Source of the DNA: Bacteroidales bacterium
GTDB taxonomy: Bacteria > Bacteroidota > Bacteroidia > Bacteroidales > VadinHA17
Assembly: GCA_003157015.1 (NCBI GenBank)
Contig: PMIJ01000184.1
Span: 1 to 32,747, forward strand
DNA: 32,747 bases
Direction of reading: 5' to 3'
Part shown: positions 16,371-23,478 of the stretch, in pieces
Layout of the letters: the number at the start of each line of letters is the position of its first letter
Position numbering within the stretch: position 1 is the first letter of the stretch
Notes under the pieces: generated by a model
What the model was told of the DNA's origin: nothing
The model's database searches: none
Seen by the model: the letters and a program-made list of their open reading frames with translations, nothing else
Made by a program: the position numbers and the translations under genes

Positions 16371-16459
16371 CCTCTGTGCTTCTCTGTGTGCCTCTGTGTA
16401 ACAAGATAATAAGAACTGTCACAGAGATTCACAGAGGAATTTACAGAGTTTCACAGAGA
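16371..16459. repeat. CACAGAG-type facing-arm repeat, copy 4 (best preserved)
   Basis: Fills the gap between two convergent genes. The left arm has CTCTGTG at 16372, 16382 and 16392 (spacing 10, 10). The right arm has CACAGAG at 16420 and 16430, TACAGAG at 16442 and CACAGAG at 16452 (spacing 10, 12, 10). The arms can fold into a long imperfect hairpin around a 20-base A-rich loop. The position suits a bidirectional transcript end. Confidence 0.88.
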
Positions 16460-16466
16460 AAACATC

Positions 16467-17729
16467 TTAGATTGGTTTGGCATTGTCAAGGAGATATCTC
16501 TCTGCTTCCACAGACCATGTATTATCGTTTTTTGAAACAATTTCATGGAGTCCGGCATAAAATACATTCTTTTTCCCCAGCTCTCCAAGACCTGACAGAG
16601 ACACAAGTGGCATTGAAATGTTTGTATAAATCAATTTTTTTCCGCCAGGGATCTGTGGAAGGTTGAGTGTGGTATCAATCACTGAATCGAGTCCGCCAAT
16701 ATGTGTGATCATAACAGCAGGATTTATCTTTCCCTCAGCCATTAGTTTTAACGATTCCCTCATATCATCTGTGTTGCCACCCGATGTACCAACAATATGA
16801 GTGAACGAATAATGTACATTATAAAAATTAATTTCGGCTTTGAATTCCGGACTGACAGGTCCTGCGAAAAAATTAAGGCATCCGTCGAGGCCCATTATTG
16901 CATCGGCAAGTTCAATAACAGGTTTGACAGGAGCAAAAATGAAAACATCATCAAACCCTTTATCGGCTGTTAAATCGCGCAGATACCTGGCAGGATCTTT
17001 CATTTTCCCTGTATTAACGTATATTAATTTTACTCCCTCTTTCTCAGCATGTTGAGGCGAAAAAATTGTAGAAGCCCGGTTTAATCTGTTATCATCAATA
17101 TCTGTTACAGCAAGCAATCCGGGTTTTCTTTCCTGGTGCAAAGCATAATCAATAGCTCCAAGACCCATCGGGCCAACACCTGCAAGGATTGCCATATTTC
17201 CTCCTTTCCTGATGCCCATATTATGATTATAAGTTCCGGGTGGAGTATGATAACTTGCATGAAACGCTCCAACAATGCATGACATAGGTTCGGAAAGTGA
17301 AGCAGGAAAAAAGGCTTCTCCATCATATGTCAGAAGGCAGTCAGCATCCAATACAATAGAAGGGATCACTATGTGGGTTGCATCACCCCCAATGAACCGG
17401 TAGGAGTAACCGGGTGCATTAAGAGTGCCCATCTGGTTCATAGCAGGCTGAATGGAGAATTTCTGGCCGGTTTTGAATTTATGCTGCCATTTTTTCCCGA
17501 CTTCCAGGATTACTCCGGCAAATTCATGACCGATAATAGTTGGATTGATATTAATATCGTTTGGAACGCGCTTATGATCAGCACCCTGGATAGCTGCTTT
17601 ATGCGACGACATGCAGATGCTATCGGAAACTACACGGGCAAGGATCTCATCATCCTTCAATGCGGGCAATTCAAATTCTTCGAGCCTCAGATCCTTTTTA
17701 CCGTATATTCTAACAGCCTTTGTCTTCAT
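16467..17729 (-). CDS. SorE-like zinc-type sugar-phosphate dehydrogenase/reductase
   Basis: 420 aa, longer than ordinary MDR enzymes (about 350) but like L-sorbose-1-phosphate reductase (SorE). The start MKTKAVRIYGKKDLRLEEFE, the catalytic-zinc Cys39 (DSICMSSHK) and His68-Glu69 (IIGHEFAGVI) are visible. The four-cysteine structural zinc loop is missing, as in SorE relatives. The nucleotide-binding turn is LAGVGPMGLGA. SorE reduces L-sorbose 1-phosphate to D-glucitol 6-phosphate; an analogous keto-sugar phosphate is likely here. It lies directly downstream of an SDR whose C-terminus resembles sorbitol-6-phosphate dehydrogenase, so the two could act in sequence. The family call is good; the exact substrate is inferred. 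Confidence 0.8.
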   Translation of the reverse strand: MKTKAVRIYGKKDLRLEEFELPALKDDEILARVVSDSICMSSHKAAIQGADHKRVPNDININPTIIGHEFAGVILEVGKKWQHKFKTGQKFSIQPAMNQMGTLNAPGYSYRFIGGDATHIVIPSIVLDADCLLTYDGEAFFPASLSEPMSCIVGAFHASYHTPPGTYNHNMGIRKGGNMAILAGVGPMGLGAIDYALHQERKPGLLAVTDIDDNRLNRASTIFSPQHAEKEGVKLIYVNTGKMKDPARYLRDLTADKGFDDVFIFAPVKPVIELADAIMGLDGCLNFFAGPVSPEFKAEINFYNVHYSFTHIVGTSGGNTDDMRESLKLMAEGKINPAVMITHIGGLDSVIDTTLNLPQIPGGKKLIYTNISMPLVSLSGLGELGKKNVFYAGLHEIVSKNDNTWSVEAERYLLDNAKPI

Positions 17730-17753
17730 TCTATTTTAATTAATTTCTTTTTT

Positions 17754-17785
17754 ACCACTGAGTTGCACGGAGTTTCACAGAGTTA
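17754..17785. repeat. Half copy of the CACAGAG-type repeat, copy 5
   Basis: ACCACTGAGTTGCACGGAG followed by TTTCACAGAGTTAA matches one arm of the family (CACTGAG, CACGGAG, CACAGAG). No facing arm is seen; the adjacent sequence is instead the CCCTGNG heptad run. Confidence 0.5.
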
Positions 17786-17812
17786 AATCTCCCATTAGCC
17801 CGGTTTGCTTTA

Positions 17813-17840
17813 CCCTGCGCCCTGTGCCCTGAGCTCTGTG
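17813..17840. repeat. Four tandem CCCTGNG heptads
   Basis: CCCTGCG, CCCTGTG, CCCTGAG and CTCTGTG follow one another without spacing, directly before the stop of the aldolase/SDR gene. The seven-base period and variable sixth base differ from the neighbouring CACAGAG family. Function unknown. Confidence 0.6.
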
Positions 17841-17843
17841 CTT

Positions 17844-19823
17844 TTATCCCAGCATTACCTGTCCCCCGGTAACTGGAACAGCCTGCCCGGTTTCGTACTT
17901 CTGGTCAATAATGTAAAGAAGCGCTTTCATTACATCTTCCAGTTTGCATCCTCTCTTCATGGGCACTTTATCCTCATAAAATTTTCTGACATCTTCGATA
18001 GTTTTTGCTCCGGGGACTTTGCCGGTTTTAAGATACTGGACAAACAATCCATTATGGGGATCGGACCAGAGAGGGCCTTCATAAAAATTACCGGGACATA
18101 TTGAATTAACTTTTATTCTGAAAGGAGCGAGTTCCATTGCAAAGGATTGCGTTAGCCCGATGCCGCCGAACTTTGCTCCGGAATAAGCAAAATTGCGGTT
18201 GCTTCCTCTTAGTCCTGATTTTGAATTTATCTGAATAATATCGGTATAATACCCGGGTTTCTCCTGGTTCTGGAGTTTCATAACTTCAGAGGCATATTTT
18301 GCACAGTGGAAATAACCGTTATAGTTTACTTCTGTGGTTTTAGAAAATGTTTCAGCGTCCATCTCTTCAAGCCCGCCTGCTTTTAAAATTCCCGCATTGC
18401 TTACAATTATATCAAGTCCTCCAAACTCACTGACTGTTACAGCAATAAGGTCTTTAACAGAACCTGCATCTGCTACATCAGTTCTGACAAAAATTGCCCT
18501 GTTCTTTGATTTTGCGGATGACAAAGCTGCGGCTAACGATTTGCCGGTATCTTCATTCAGGTCGGCAATAACCACATTCATTTTCAATCTAAACAAAGAT
18601 TCTGCTATTCCTGCTCCAAATCCCTGGGCACCACCTGTCACTATTGCAATTTTGTTATTCAGCTGGTTTCCTGAATCTGTTGTCTGTTCAACTTGTCTCC
18701 TGTAGTTTTCTACCTCCCAGTGATCAATAAATTCCACCTGTTCAGGAATGAGAAACTTAATTCCTCCACAAAGAGAGGCATAGTAACTGATTTTTATAAG
18801 ATCCTCATAGACGTTAATGCAAGCTTCTGCATCGACAAAAGTTTCACCTATGGCAAAAACACCCATGTCCTTAATGATAAAGACCTTCGGTAGGTAACCA
18901 TATTCGCTTATGAAGTGAGGTAGCTGGTACCTGAAAGAGTCGAGTATCTTCTCAGCCGTTGAGGATTGTTCAATATACAAGTACCTTGTCTTGCAATAAA
19001 CAATAATATCGGGAGTTAAGGGCAACGATATTTTATGAAATTCCTGCTGGTTCTGATAAAACCTGGCAATAAGAGAGTTATTACGAAACCTGATTACCCC
19101 GGGTTGTTCCCCTGAAAGGAGAATTCTTATTGTCGGGAGAACTTTATTAAGTACCGGGTTGTATGGGAGTGATTCAACATCAGATAGAGGAGGTATCTGT
19201 TCTTTAATTTTATGAATTATATCAGTATAAATCTTTTTAATCTCATCAGTGGTATCAGCGCCGACAAAAGAGCCATGGTTTTCAAGAAATATTATCTGAG
19301 GATCGTGGGAGAATTTCGAACGATAAGATAGAATTTCCGATTCAAGTTTTTTAAAAAGAGTATACCCCGGATCAGTATAGGGCACAAAGAGAACAATTTC
19401 TCCAAAAAGTTTCTGAGACAGGCTCTTTGCGTTCCTGCTGCAGAGCAGTCCATTTATTATTGTAGGATGAAGATGAACGACAAATTTATATTGAATAATC
19501 TCGTGCAGAGATGTTTCAACAGAAGGTCGTTTGTTATTCACAGGACCTATGATACTTCGGAACAGATCTTCTTTAACCTGTTCTTCCCTTGTGACAGAGT
19601 CGTCAGAATATGTTCCCGTGGATATGATATGAAGCCTCTCTCTGTTCAAAGCTACAAGCCCTTCCTCGTTCATCTCAGCGAGTGCTTTTCCACTGGCTTT
19701 GATCCAGATTGTTTCATTGTCTTTGAAGGATGTATTTCCTCCTCCTGCAATCACATATTCCTTATTCACTCCGTAGTATTTAGAGATTTCAATCAGCTCA
19801 TTTATTTCCGGTTTCATTTTCAT
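17844..19823 (-). CDS. Class II aldolase / short-chain dehydrogenase fusion
   Basis: 659 aa. Residues 1-210 are a class II (FucA/RhaD-type) aldolase: AGGGNTSFK, catalytic Glu103 (SVETSLHE) and metal ligands His117, His119 (VVHLHP) and His183 (LENHGS), all intact. Residues about 220-385 are the linker domain found in aldolase-dehydrogenase fusions (IIKDMGVFAIG). Residues 388-659 are an SDR with TGGAQGFG, NAG, Ser534 and Tyr547-x3-Lys551. Its end (YEDKVPMKRGCKLEDV, TGQAVPVTGGQVM) resembles sorbitol-6-phosphate dehydrogenase SrlD. The general layout resembles rhamnulose-1-phosphate aldolase/dehydrogenase fusions, but the SDR half points to a polyol phosphate. The start overlaps the PHP gene by 26 bases; ATG 19817 is an alternative. 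Confidence 0.88.
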   Translation of the reverse strand: MKMKPEINELIEISKYYGVNKEYVIAGGGNTSFKDNETIWIKASGKALAEMNEEGLVALNRERLHIISTGTYSDDSVTREEQVKEDLFRSIIGPVNNKRPSVETSLHEIIQYKFVVHLHPTIINGLLCSRNAKSLSQKLFGEIVLFVPYTDPGYTLFKKLESEILSYRSKFSHDPQIIFLENHGSFVGADTTDEIKKIYTDIIHKIKEQIPPLSDVESLPYNPVLNKVLPTIRILLSGEQPGVIRFRNNSLIARFYQNQQEFHKISLPLTPDIIVYCKTRYLYIEQSSTAEKILDSFRYQLPHFISEYGYLPKVFIIKDMGVFAIGETFVDAEACINVYEDLIKISYYASLCGGIKFLIPEQVEFIDHWEVENYRRQVEQTTDSGNQLNNKIAIVTGGAQGFGAGIAESLFRLKMNVVIADLNEDTGKSLAAALSSAKSKNRAIFVRTDVADAGSVKDLIAVTVSEFGGLDIIVSNAGILKAGGLEEMDAETFSKTTEVNYNGYFHCAKYASEVMKLQNQEKPGYYTDIIQINSKSGLRGSNRNFAYSGAKFGGIGLTQSFAMELAPFRIKVNSICPGNFYEGPLWSDPHNGLFVQYLKTGKVPGAKTIEDVRKFYEDKVPMKRGCKLEDVMKALLYIIDQKYETGQAVPVTGGQVMLG

Positions 19824-21054
19824 ACTTGTTTAAGAAATATTCGATAACCATTTGTCCAAGACTTATCAATTCTCGTATCTGTTTAATGCTGTGGCTTCCA
19901 TCGGGCAATACATACCCTTGTCTTCCATCGGCTCTCAGATACTGATGTGCGGCTATAACACAGGCTCCTTCCCAGGCGATCTTTTTTAAAGATCCATCGA
20001 GCGGTACAGATCCGCGCGCGGTTACCGTAAGAGGCAACATCTCCGGAGTGTTATGCTCTGTGCCAAAGGTTATGATAAAACCTTTTTCGTGAAAGAATTC
20101 AACAAAGCTCTTCAGGACAGCAGAATCGTTTCTCCCGGGGATGAGTTCAATGCATTCAATACCCAGAAGTTTAAGGGAGTTGTATAATTTTTCATTATCA
20201 GACTCAAATTCCGTGCATTTGCCTGAGGGATCGTCAAGCAATACCGGATAGCAGGGTATTCCTCCGGCCCTGATTATTATTTTGATGATCTTTTTTAGTT
20301 CCAGGAAACAATTTTCATCTTCTTCGACAAAAGCCGCTCCTCCGCTTTTAAGAAGATTAGATCTTATTTCATTTTCAAGTGCATTAGGGTTCAGCATTCC
20401 AGCTTTCGATTTTCTGCCTTCATACAGGTTTTCTATAAAATTAAGCTGTTCGTTGGCAGAAGAAGATACTGTAAGAGCAAGTTCCCTTAATGCTTTTGCA
20501 ATGTGACGTTCACGAACTAATTCATGGGCATACTCTTTTTTTATCTTTTCATACGAAAGCTTCATATCTGGTTTTTCGCGAATGATCAACTGGTTTAATT
20601 TTGTAATCATTGCTCTGATCTGAACCTGACTTTCTCTTTTGACACTTCTGAGCTGCCTTCTTTGTATCCAGCCAACCTGAAAAGGATAATCCAGACCTTT
20701 ACCGCTGAAATAAATCCTGCCGGGATTATTCGGGTCATTTATCCTGATTCCTTTTTTCTGTTCTTCTTTAAGCAATCCGATAAATTCAATGTTGAACAGG
20801 GGAAATATTTTATTTAAAAGGCATCCTTTGTGAAAAGCGCTGTACCCGTCGGTGACGTAAAAATCGTTTATACCCAGAACAGCTATTTTTTCTTCAACGG
20901 CCATTTTGAATGCGATATCCAGAGCTCTGAAAGCGCTAAATGAATAGGGTGTATGAATATGTCCGTTTGTCTCCCGATAAGCAGGAAATGAGTAACCTTT
21001 CATCTCTTTGCTAAGGATATCGATTGACGGAAACTCTGAGAGAAAATTCTTCAT
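19798..21054 (-). CDS. PHP-domain protein of unknown function
   Basis: 418 aa, no signal peptide. Starts like a PHP metal-dependent phosphohydrolase: NGHIHTPYS (His32, His34), then GINDFYVTDGY, Glu90 in FNIEFIG, His184 and FGTEHNTPE (Glu333-His334) near the C-terminus. Canonical PHP proteins have nine ligands; several late His/Cys ligands are not obvious. The middle (about 130-250) is a charged, mostly helical insertion (QRRQLRSVKRESQVQIRAMI). It may hydrolyse a sugar phosphate, or use the metal site for a lyase-type reaction. The 26-base overlap with the aldolase/SDR fusion suggests the two are co-produced and functionally tied. I recognise no named family. Confidence 0.75.
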   Translation of the reverse strand: MKNFLSEFPSIDILSKEMKGYSFPAYRETNGHIHTPYSFSAFRALDIAFKMAVEEKIAVLGINDFYVTDGYSAFHKGCLLNKIFPLFNIEFIGLLKEEQKKGIRINDPNNPGRIYFSGKGLDYPFQVGWIQRRQLRSVKRESQVQIRAMITKLNQLIIREKPDMKLSYEKIKKEYAHELVRERHIAKALRELALTVSSSANEQLNFIENLYEGRKSKAGMLNPNALENEIRSNLLKSGGAAFVEEDENCFLELKKIIKIIIRAGGIPCYPVLLDDPSGKCTEFESDNEKLYNSLKLLGIECIELIPGRNDSAVLKSFVEFFHEKGFIITFGTEHNTPEMLPLTVTARGSVPLDGSLKKIAWEGACVIAAHQYLRADGRQGYVLPDGSHSIKQIRELISLGQMVIEYFLNKYENETGNK

Positions 21055-21107
21055 CAGTAAATTATATTATTTGGCATAAAATACCAGTTCACATTCCATT
21101 TCATATT

Positions 21108-21185
21108 ACCCCCTTTCTCATTTCCCCCAAGGGGGAAAAGTTTGTTCTTACTCCTTCCCCCCTGGGGGAAGGCAGGGAAGGGGGT
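21108..21185. repeat. G/C-tract nested hairpins (three-way junction)
   Basis: The outer arms ACCCCCTTTC (21108-21117) and GGAAGGGGGT (21176-21185) pair with one mismatch. Inside are two hairpins: TTTCCCCC (21121-21128) with GGGGGAAA (21131-21138), and CCTTCCCCC (21153-21161) with GGGGGAAGG (21164-21172). It lies between the beta-PGM-type HAD and the PHP gene, both minus strand, so it could attenuate or process the message, or be a mobile REP-like element. Confidence 0.8.
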
Positions 21186-21200
21186 GTTAAGCATAGAGAG

Positions 21201-21845
21201 TTACCAGTTAAGCACTTCTTCAGGAACATTTATTAGCGAATCACATATCCAATCGGCCTCTGCCAGAGCTTCTTCATTAAATGTTGATGTTACTGCCAGA
21301 CACCTGCAACCTGCTGATTTTCCAGATTTTATTCCGCTTACCGCGTCTTCAATAACAAGGCAATTACCTGGTTTTAATCCAAGACTCTCAGATGCTTTAA
21401 TATAAATATCAGGAAAAGGTTTTTTCCTTTTTACATCCTTGCCAGTTATAATTGCCTGAAACGTATCTTCAGAAAGTCCGATCTCTCTAAGATTTATTTT
21501 CATTTTTACCGGATCGGCGCTTGTCGCAAGGGCCAGTTTAAGACCTTTATTGCTGCACTTTTTGATGAACTCGGAAGCACCGGGTAAAGAAAATAATTTT
21601 CCTTTCACAATTGTTTCATATATATCATATGTCCGGGCCTTAACTTGTTCAATATCAATAAGAATTTTGTATTTTTCTGCCACTCCTCCTATGTAACGGT
21701 TTTCGCCCATTCCAACAAATGGCAGAAAATCCTGCGGCGATACATTGAAACCAAGTTCCCGGAACATCATTATTGCTGCCTTACAAATGAAATGTTCCGA
21801 ATCAACAAGAACCCCGTCCATATCGAAAAGCACTCCTTCTATCAT
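21201..21845 (-). CDS. HAD phosphatase/phosphomutase, beta-phosphoglucomutase-like
   Basis: 214 aa, HAD subfamily IA. Motif I is LFDMDGVLVDSEH with nucleophile Asp8 and Asp10. A helical cap spans about 15-85. Motif II is ALATSADPVK, motif III lysine is in KRKKPFPDIY, and motif IV is CLVIEDAVSGIKSG. It probably dephosphorylates or isomerises a sugar phosphate in the cytoplasm; the VDSEH and EDAVSGI motifs are typical of beta-phosphoglucomutase-like enzymes but also of 2-deoxyglucose-6-phosphatases. The ATG overlaps the stop of the upstream aldolase (ATGA, 21842-21845), so production is coupled. Confidence 0.88.
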   Translation of the reverse strand: MIEGVLFDMDGVLVDSEHFICKAAIMMFRELGFNVSPQDFLPFVGMGENRYIGGVAEKYKILIDIEQVKARTYDIYETIVKGKLFSLPGASEFIKKCSNKGLKLALATSADPVKMKINLREIGLSEDTFQAIITGKDVKRKKPFPDIYIKASESLGLKPGNCLVIEDAVSGIKSGKSAGCRCLAVTSTFNEEALAEADWICDSLINVPEEVLNW

Positions 21846-22480
21846 CTGAATAATTTTTCCAGTTCCAGAATTCTGGCTTTGTCGAGAGGTCTTTTTTTAC
21901 CCGTCATTTCAGTCATCAGAGTCATTTTAGCGGCATTTTCCAGAACTTCAATTTTATCAAATGCATTAAGAAGAGTTGAACCGGTAGTCAGTATCCCATG
22001 ATTTTCAAGTAAAAGAATATCTGATTTCATAATATTTTCTGCCGCAACTTCTGCCAGAGCCTTTGATCCCATTACAGCATACCTGACTAGAAGAGGATCG
22101 CCTAATATTGCTTTGGCTTCCGAGGTCAGATTTGTATTTATTTTAGCCTTAATTGCGGTAAAGAGGGATGCAAATACCGGATGAGCATGGACTATGGCAG
22201 ACACATCATTCTTTCTCTTATATATAGCAAGATGCATGGCTGTTTCAATGGACGGCTTGAGCTGAGGTGTAAAATTCTCACCGAATATATTAACAATTCC
22301 AACTTCTTTCCACTTCATTCTGCCTTTATCAGTGGCTGTTGGAGTTATCAGAATCAGATCATCAGAGAGCCTGAGACTTATATTTCCTCCGGAGGTTGTT
22401 GTGAGTCCATGTTTGTATAGCCGCCGCATGAAGTGTGCCACTTCTTTGCGTTCTGATTTGTATTTATCAAGAAGTTCCAT
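21842..22480 (-). CDS. Class II aldolase (FucA/AraD-type)
   Basis: 212 aa, the usual size of L-fuculose-phosphate aldolase/ribulose-phosphate epimerase-type proteins. TTTSGGNISLRL binds phosphate, Glu79 (KPSIETAMH) is the catalytic position, and His98, His100 (IVHAHPVF) and His161 (LENHGILTTG) are the zinc ligands, all present. It splits a ketose 1-phosphate to dihydroxyacetone phosphate and an aldehyde, or acts as an epimerase or dehydratase. Substrate unknown. It lies 8 bases after the NagD-type HAD gene and overlaps the next HAD gene by ATGA. It is the second aldolase module in this run, after the fused one. Confidence 0.9.
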   Translation of the reverse strand: MELLDKYKSERKEVAHFMRRLYKHGLTTTSGGNISLRLSDDLILITPTATDKGRMKWKEVGIVNIFGENFTPQLKPSIETAMHLAIYKRKNDVSAIVHAHPVFASLFTAIKAKINTNLTSEAKAILGDPLLVRYAVMGSKALAEVAAENIMKSDILLLENHGILTTGSTLLNAFDKIEVLENAAKMTLMTEMTGKKRPLDKARILELEKLFR

Positions 22481-22488
22481 GAATTTAA

Positions 22489-23274
22489 CTAACTGACAAG
22501 GTCTATTATACCATTCAGAACGTACTTTGGGCGGTAAGGAAACTGATCGATACCCTTTTTATCTGTAATCCCACTAAGGACAAGCAATGTATCGAGCTCA
22601 GATTCGAGACCGCACCTGATATCAGTATCCATCCTGTCGCCTATTACGATCGCATCTTCTCTTTTGACACCGAGACGTTTAAGAGCGCTTCGCATCATTA
22701 GCGGATTCGGTTTCCCAACAAAATAGGCTTTTTTCCCGGCTGCAATTTCTATTGGTGCTATGAGCGCTTTTGTAGAAGGTGTGATCCCTACCTCAACAGG
22801 ACCACTGATGTCAGAATTTGTGCCTATCAGTTTTGCACCGTTAATCACGAGATTTATCGCAAGTTCAACCTTCTCAAAATTATAGCTATGGGTATCTCCG
22901 ACAACAACATAGTCAGGATTGACATTATTTACACTGTATCCCACACTGTATAAAGCATGAATAAGCCCGGCATCACCTATAATATATGCACTTCCGTTTG
23001 GTTTTTGATTTGACAGGAAACTTGCTGTGGCAAGGGCACTGGTGTAAAAATGTTCTTCTCCAACATCAATCCCGAGTCTTTTCAACTTTTCATGCAGTTC
23101 CTTCGTTGTTCTTTCGCTGGAATTCGTCAGAAACAAATATTTTTTTCCCGATGCTTCAAGCCAGGCCAAAAAATCAGTCACTCCAGGGAGGAGTCTGTTG
23201 CCATGGTATATAACACCATCCATATCGATTATGAAGCCTTCCTTCCCTTTTATGTTCTCTAACACGTTTTCCAT
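22489..23274 (-). CDS. NagD-type HAD phosphatase (subfamily IIA)
   Basis: 261 aa. Motif I IIDMDGVIYHGNRLLPG (Asp17, Asp19), motif II FLTNSSERT, and motifs III/IV GKPNPLMMRSAL and IVIGDRMDTDIRCG are all present. The C2-type cap sits between about 75 and 180. Such proteins hydrolyse small phosphates (sugar phosphates, glycerol phosphate, phosphoglycolate, nucleotides). It is the first gene of the minus-strand phosphosugar run and lies 22 bases downstream of a TAnnTTTG element. A role in removing a phosphorylated intermediate or product of the two aldolases is plausible but inferred. Confidence 0.88.
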   Translation of the reverse strand: MENVLENIKGKEGFIIDMDGVIYHGNRLLPGVTDFLAWLEASGKKYLFLTNSSERTTKELHEKLKRLGIDVGEEHFYTSALATASFLSNQKPNGSAYIIGDAGLIHALYSVGYSVNNVNPDYVVVGDTHSYNFEKVELAINLVINGAKLIGTNSDISGPVEVGITPSTKALIAPIEIAAGKKAYFVGKPNPLMMRSALKRLGVKREDAIVIGDRMDTDIRCGLESELDTLLVLSGITDKKGIDQFPYRPKYVLNGIIDLVS

Positions 23275-23295
23275 ACGGAGTATTTAATATATTAA

Positions 23296-23303
23296 CAAAG
23301 ATA
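23296..23303 (-). promoter_or_regulatory. Putative Bacteroidota -7 element of the phosphosugar run
   Basis: TATCTTTG on the minus strand matches the TAnnTTTG consensus fully and lies 22 bases upstream of the first ATG of the run. No TTTG is seen at the -33 position, so the call rests on the -7 element and placement alone. Confidence 0.4.
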
Positions 23304-23359
23304 CCTATGATTTCTGAATTTTTTTATCACTGAATCTGCTTAATATTATAAAGAAAATT

Positions 23360-23450
23360 GCCACTAAGGAACCAAGACGCAAAGTTACACTAAGTAATAA
23401 CTATTTAGGAGAGTCCTTTGTGTTCCTTTGTGTCTCCGTGTCTTTGTGGC
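23360..23450. repeat. CACAAAG-type facing-arm repeat, copy 6
   Basis: Between the RND pump stop and the NagD-type HAD start. The left arm (23360-23395, beginning GCCACTAAGG, with CGCAAAG and CACTAAG) pairs imperfectly with the right arm (23414-23450, CCTTTGTG twice, then CCGTGTCTTTGTGGC). It may end or protect the pump transcript, or be a neutral dispersed element. Confidence 0.78.
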
Positions 23451-23478
23451 AGAAAAAACTTCGAACCATATTCGTCAT

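Noticed and set aside
16371..16459. CRISPR-like array because of regular short units
   Set aside because: Units are only 7 bases, about 10 bases apart and inverted about a centre; no spacers of CRISPR length and no cas genes.
19467..19847. Plus-strand 126-codon frame over the aldolase/SDR start
   Set aside because: Antisense to conserved aldolase metal-site residues; no motif of its own.
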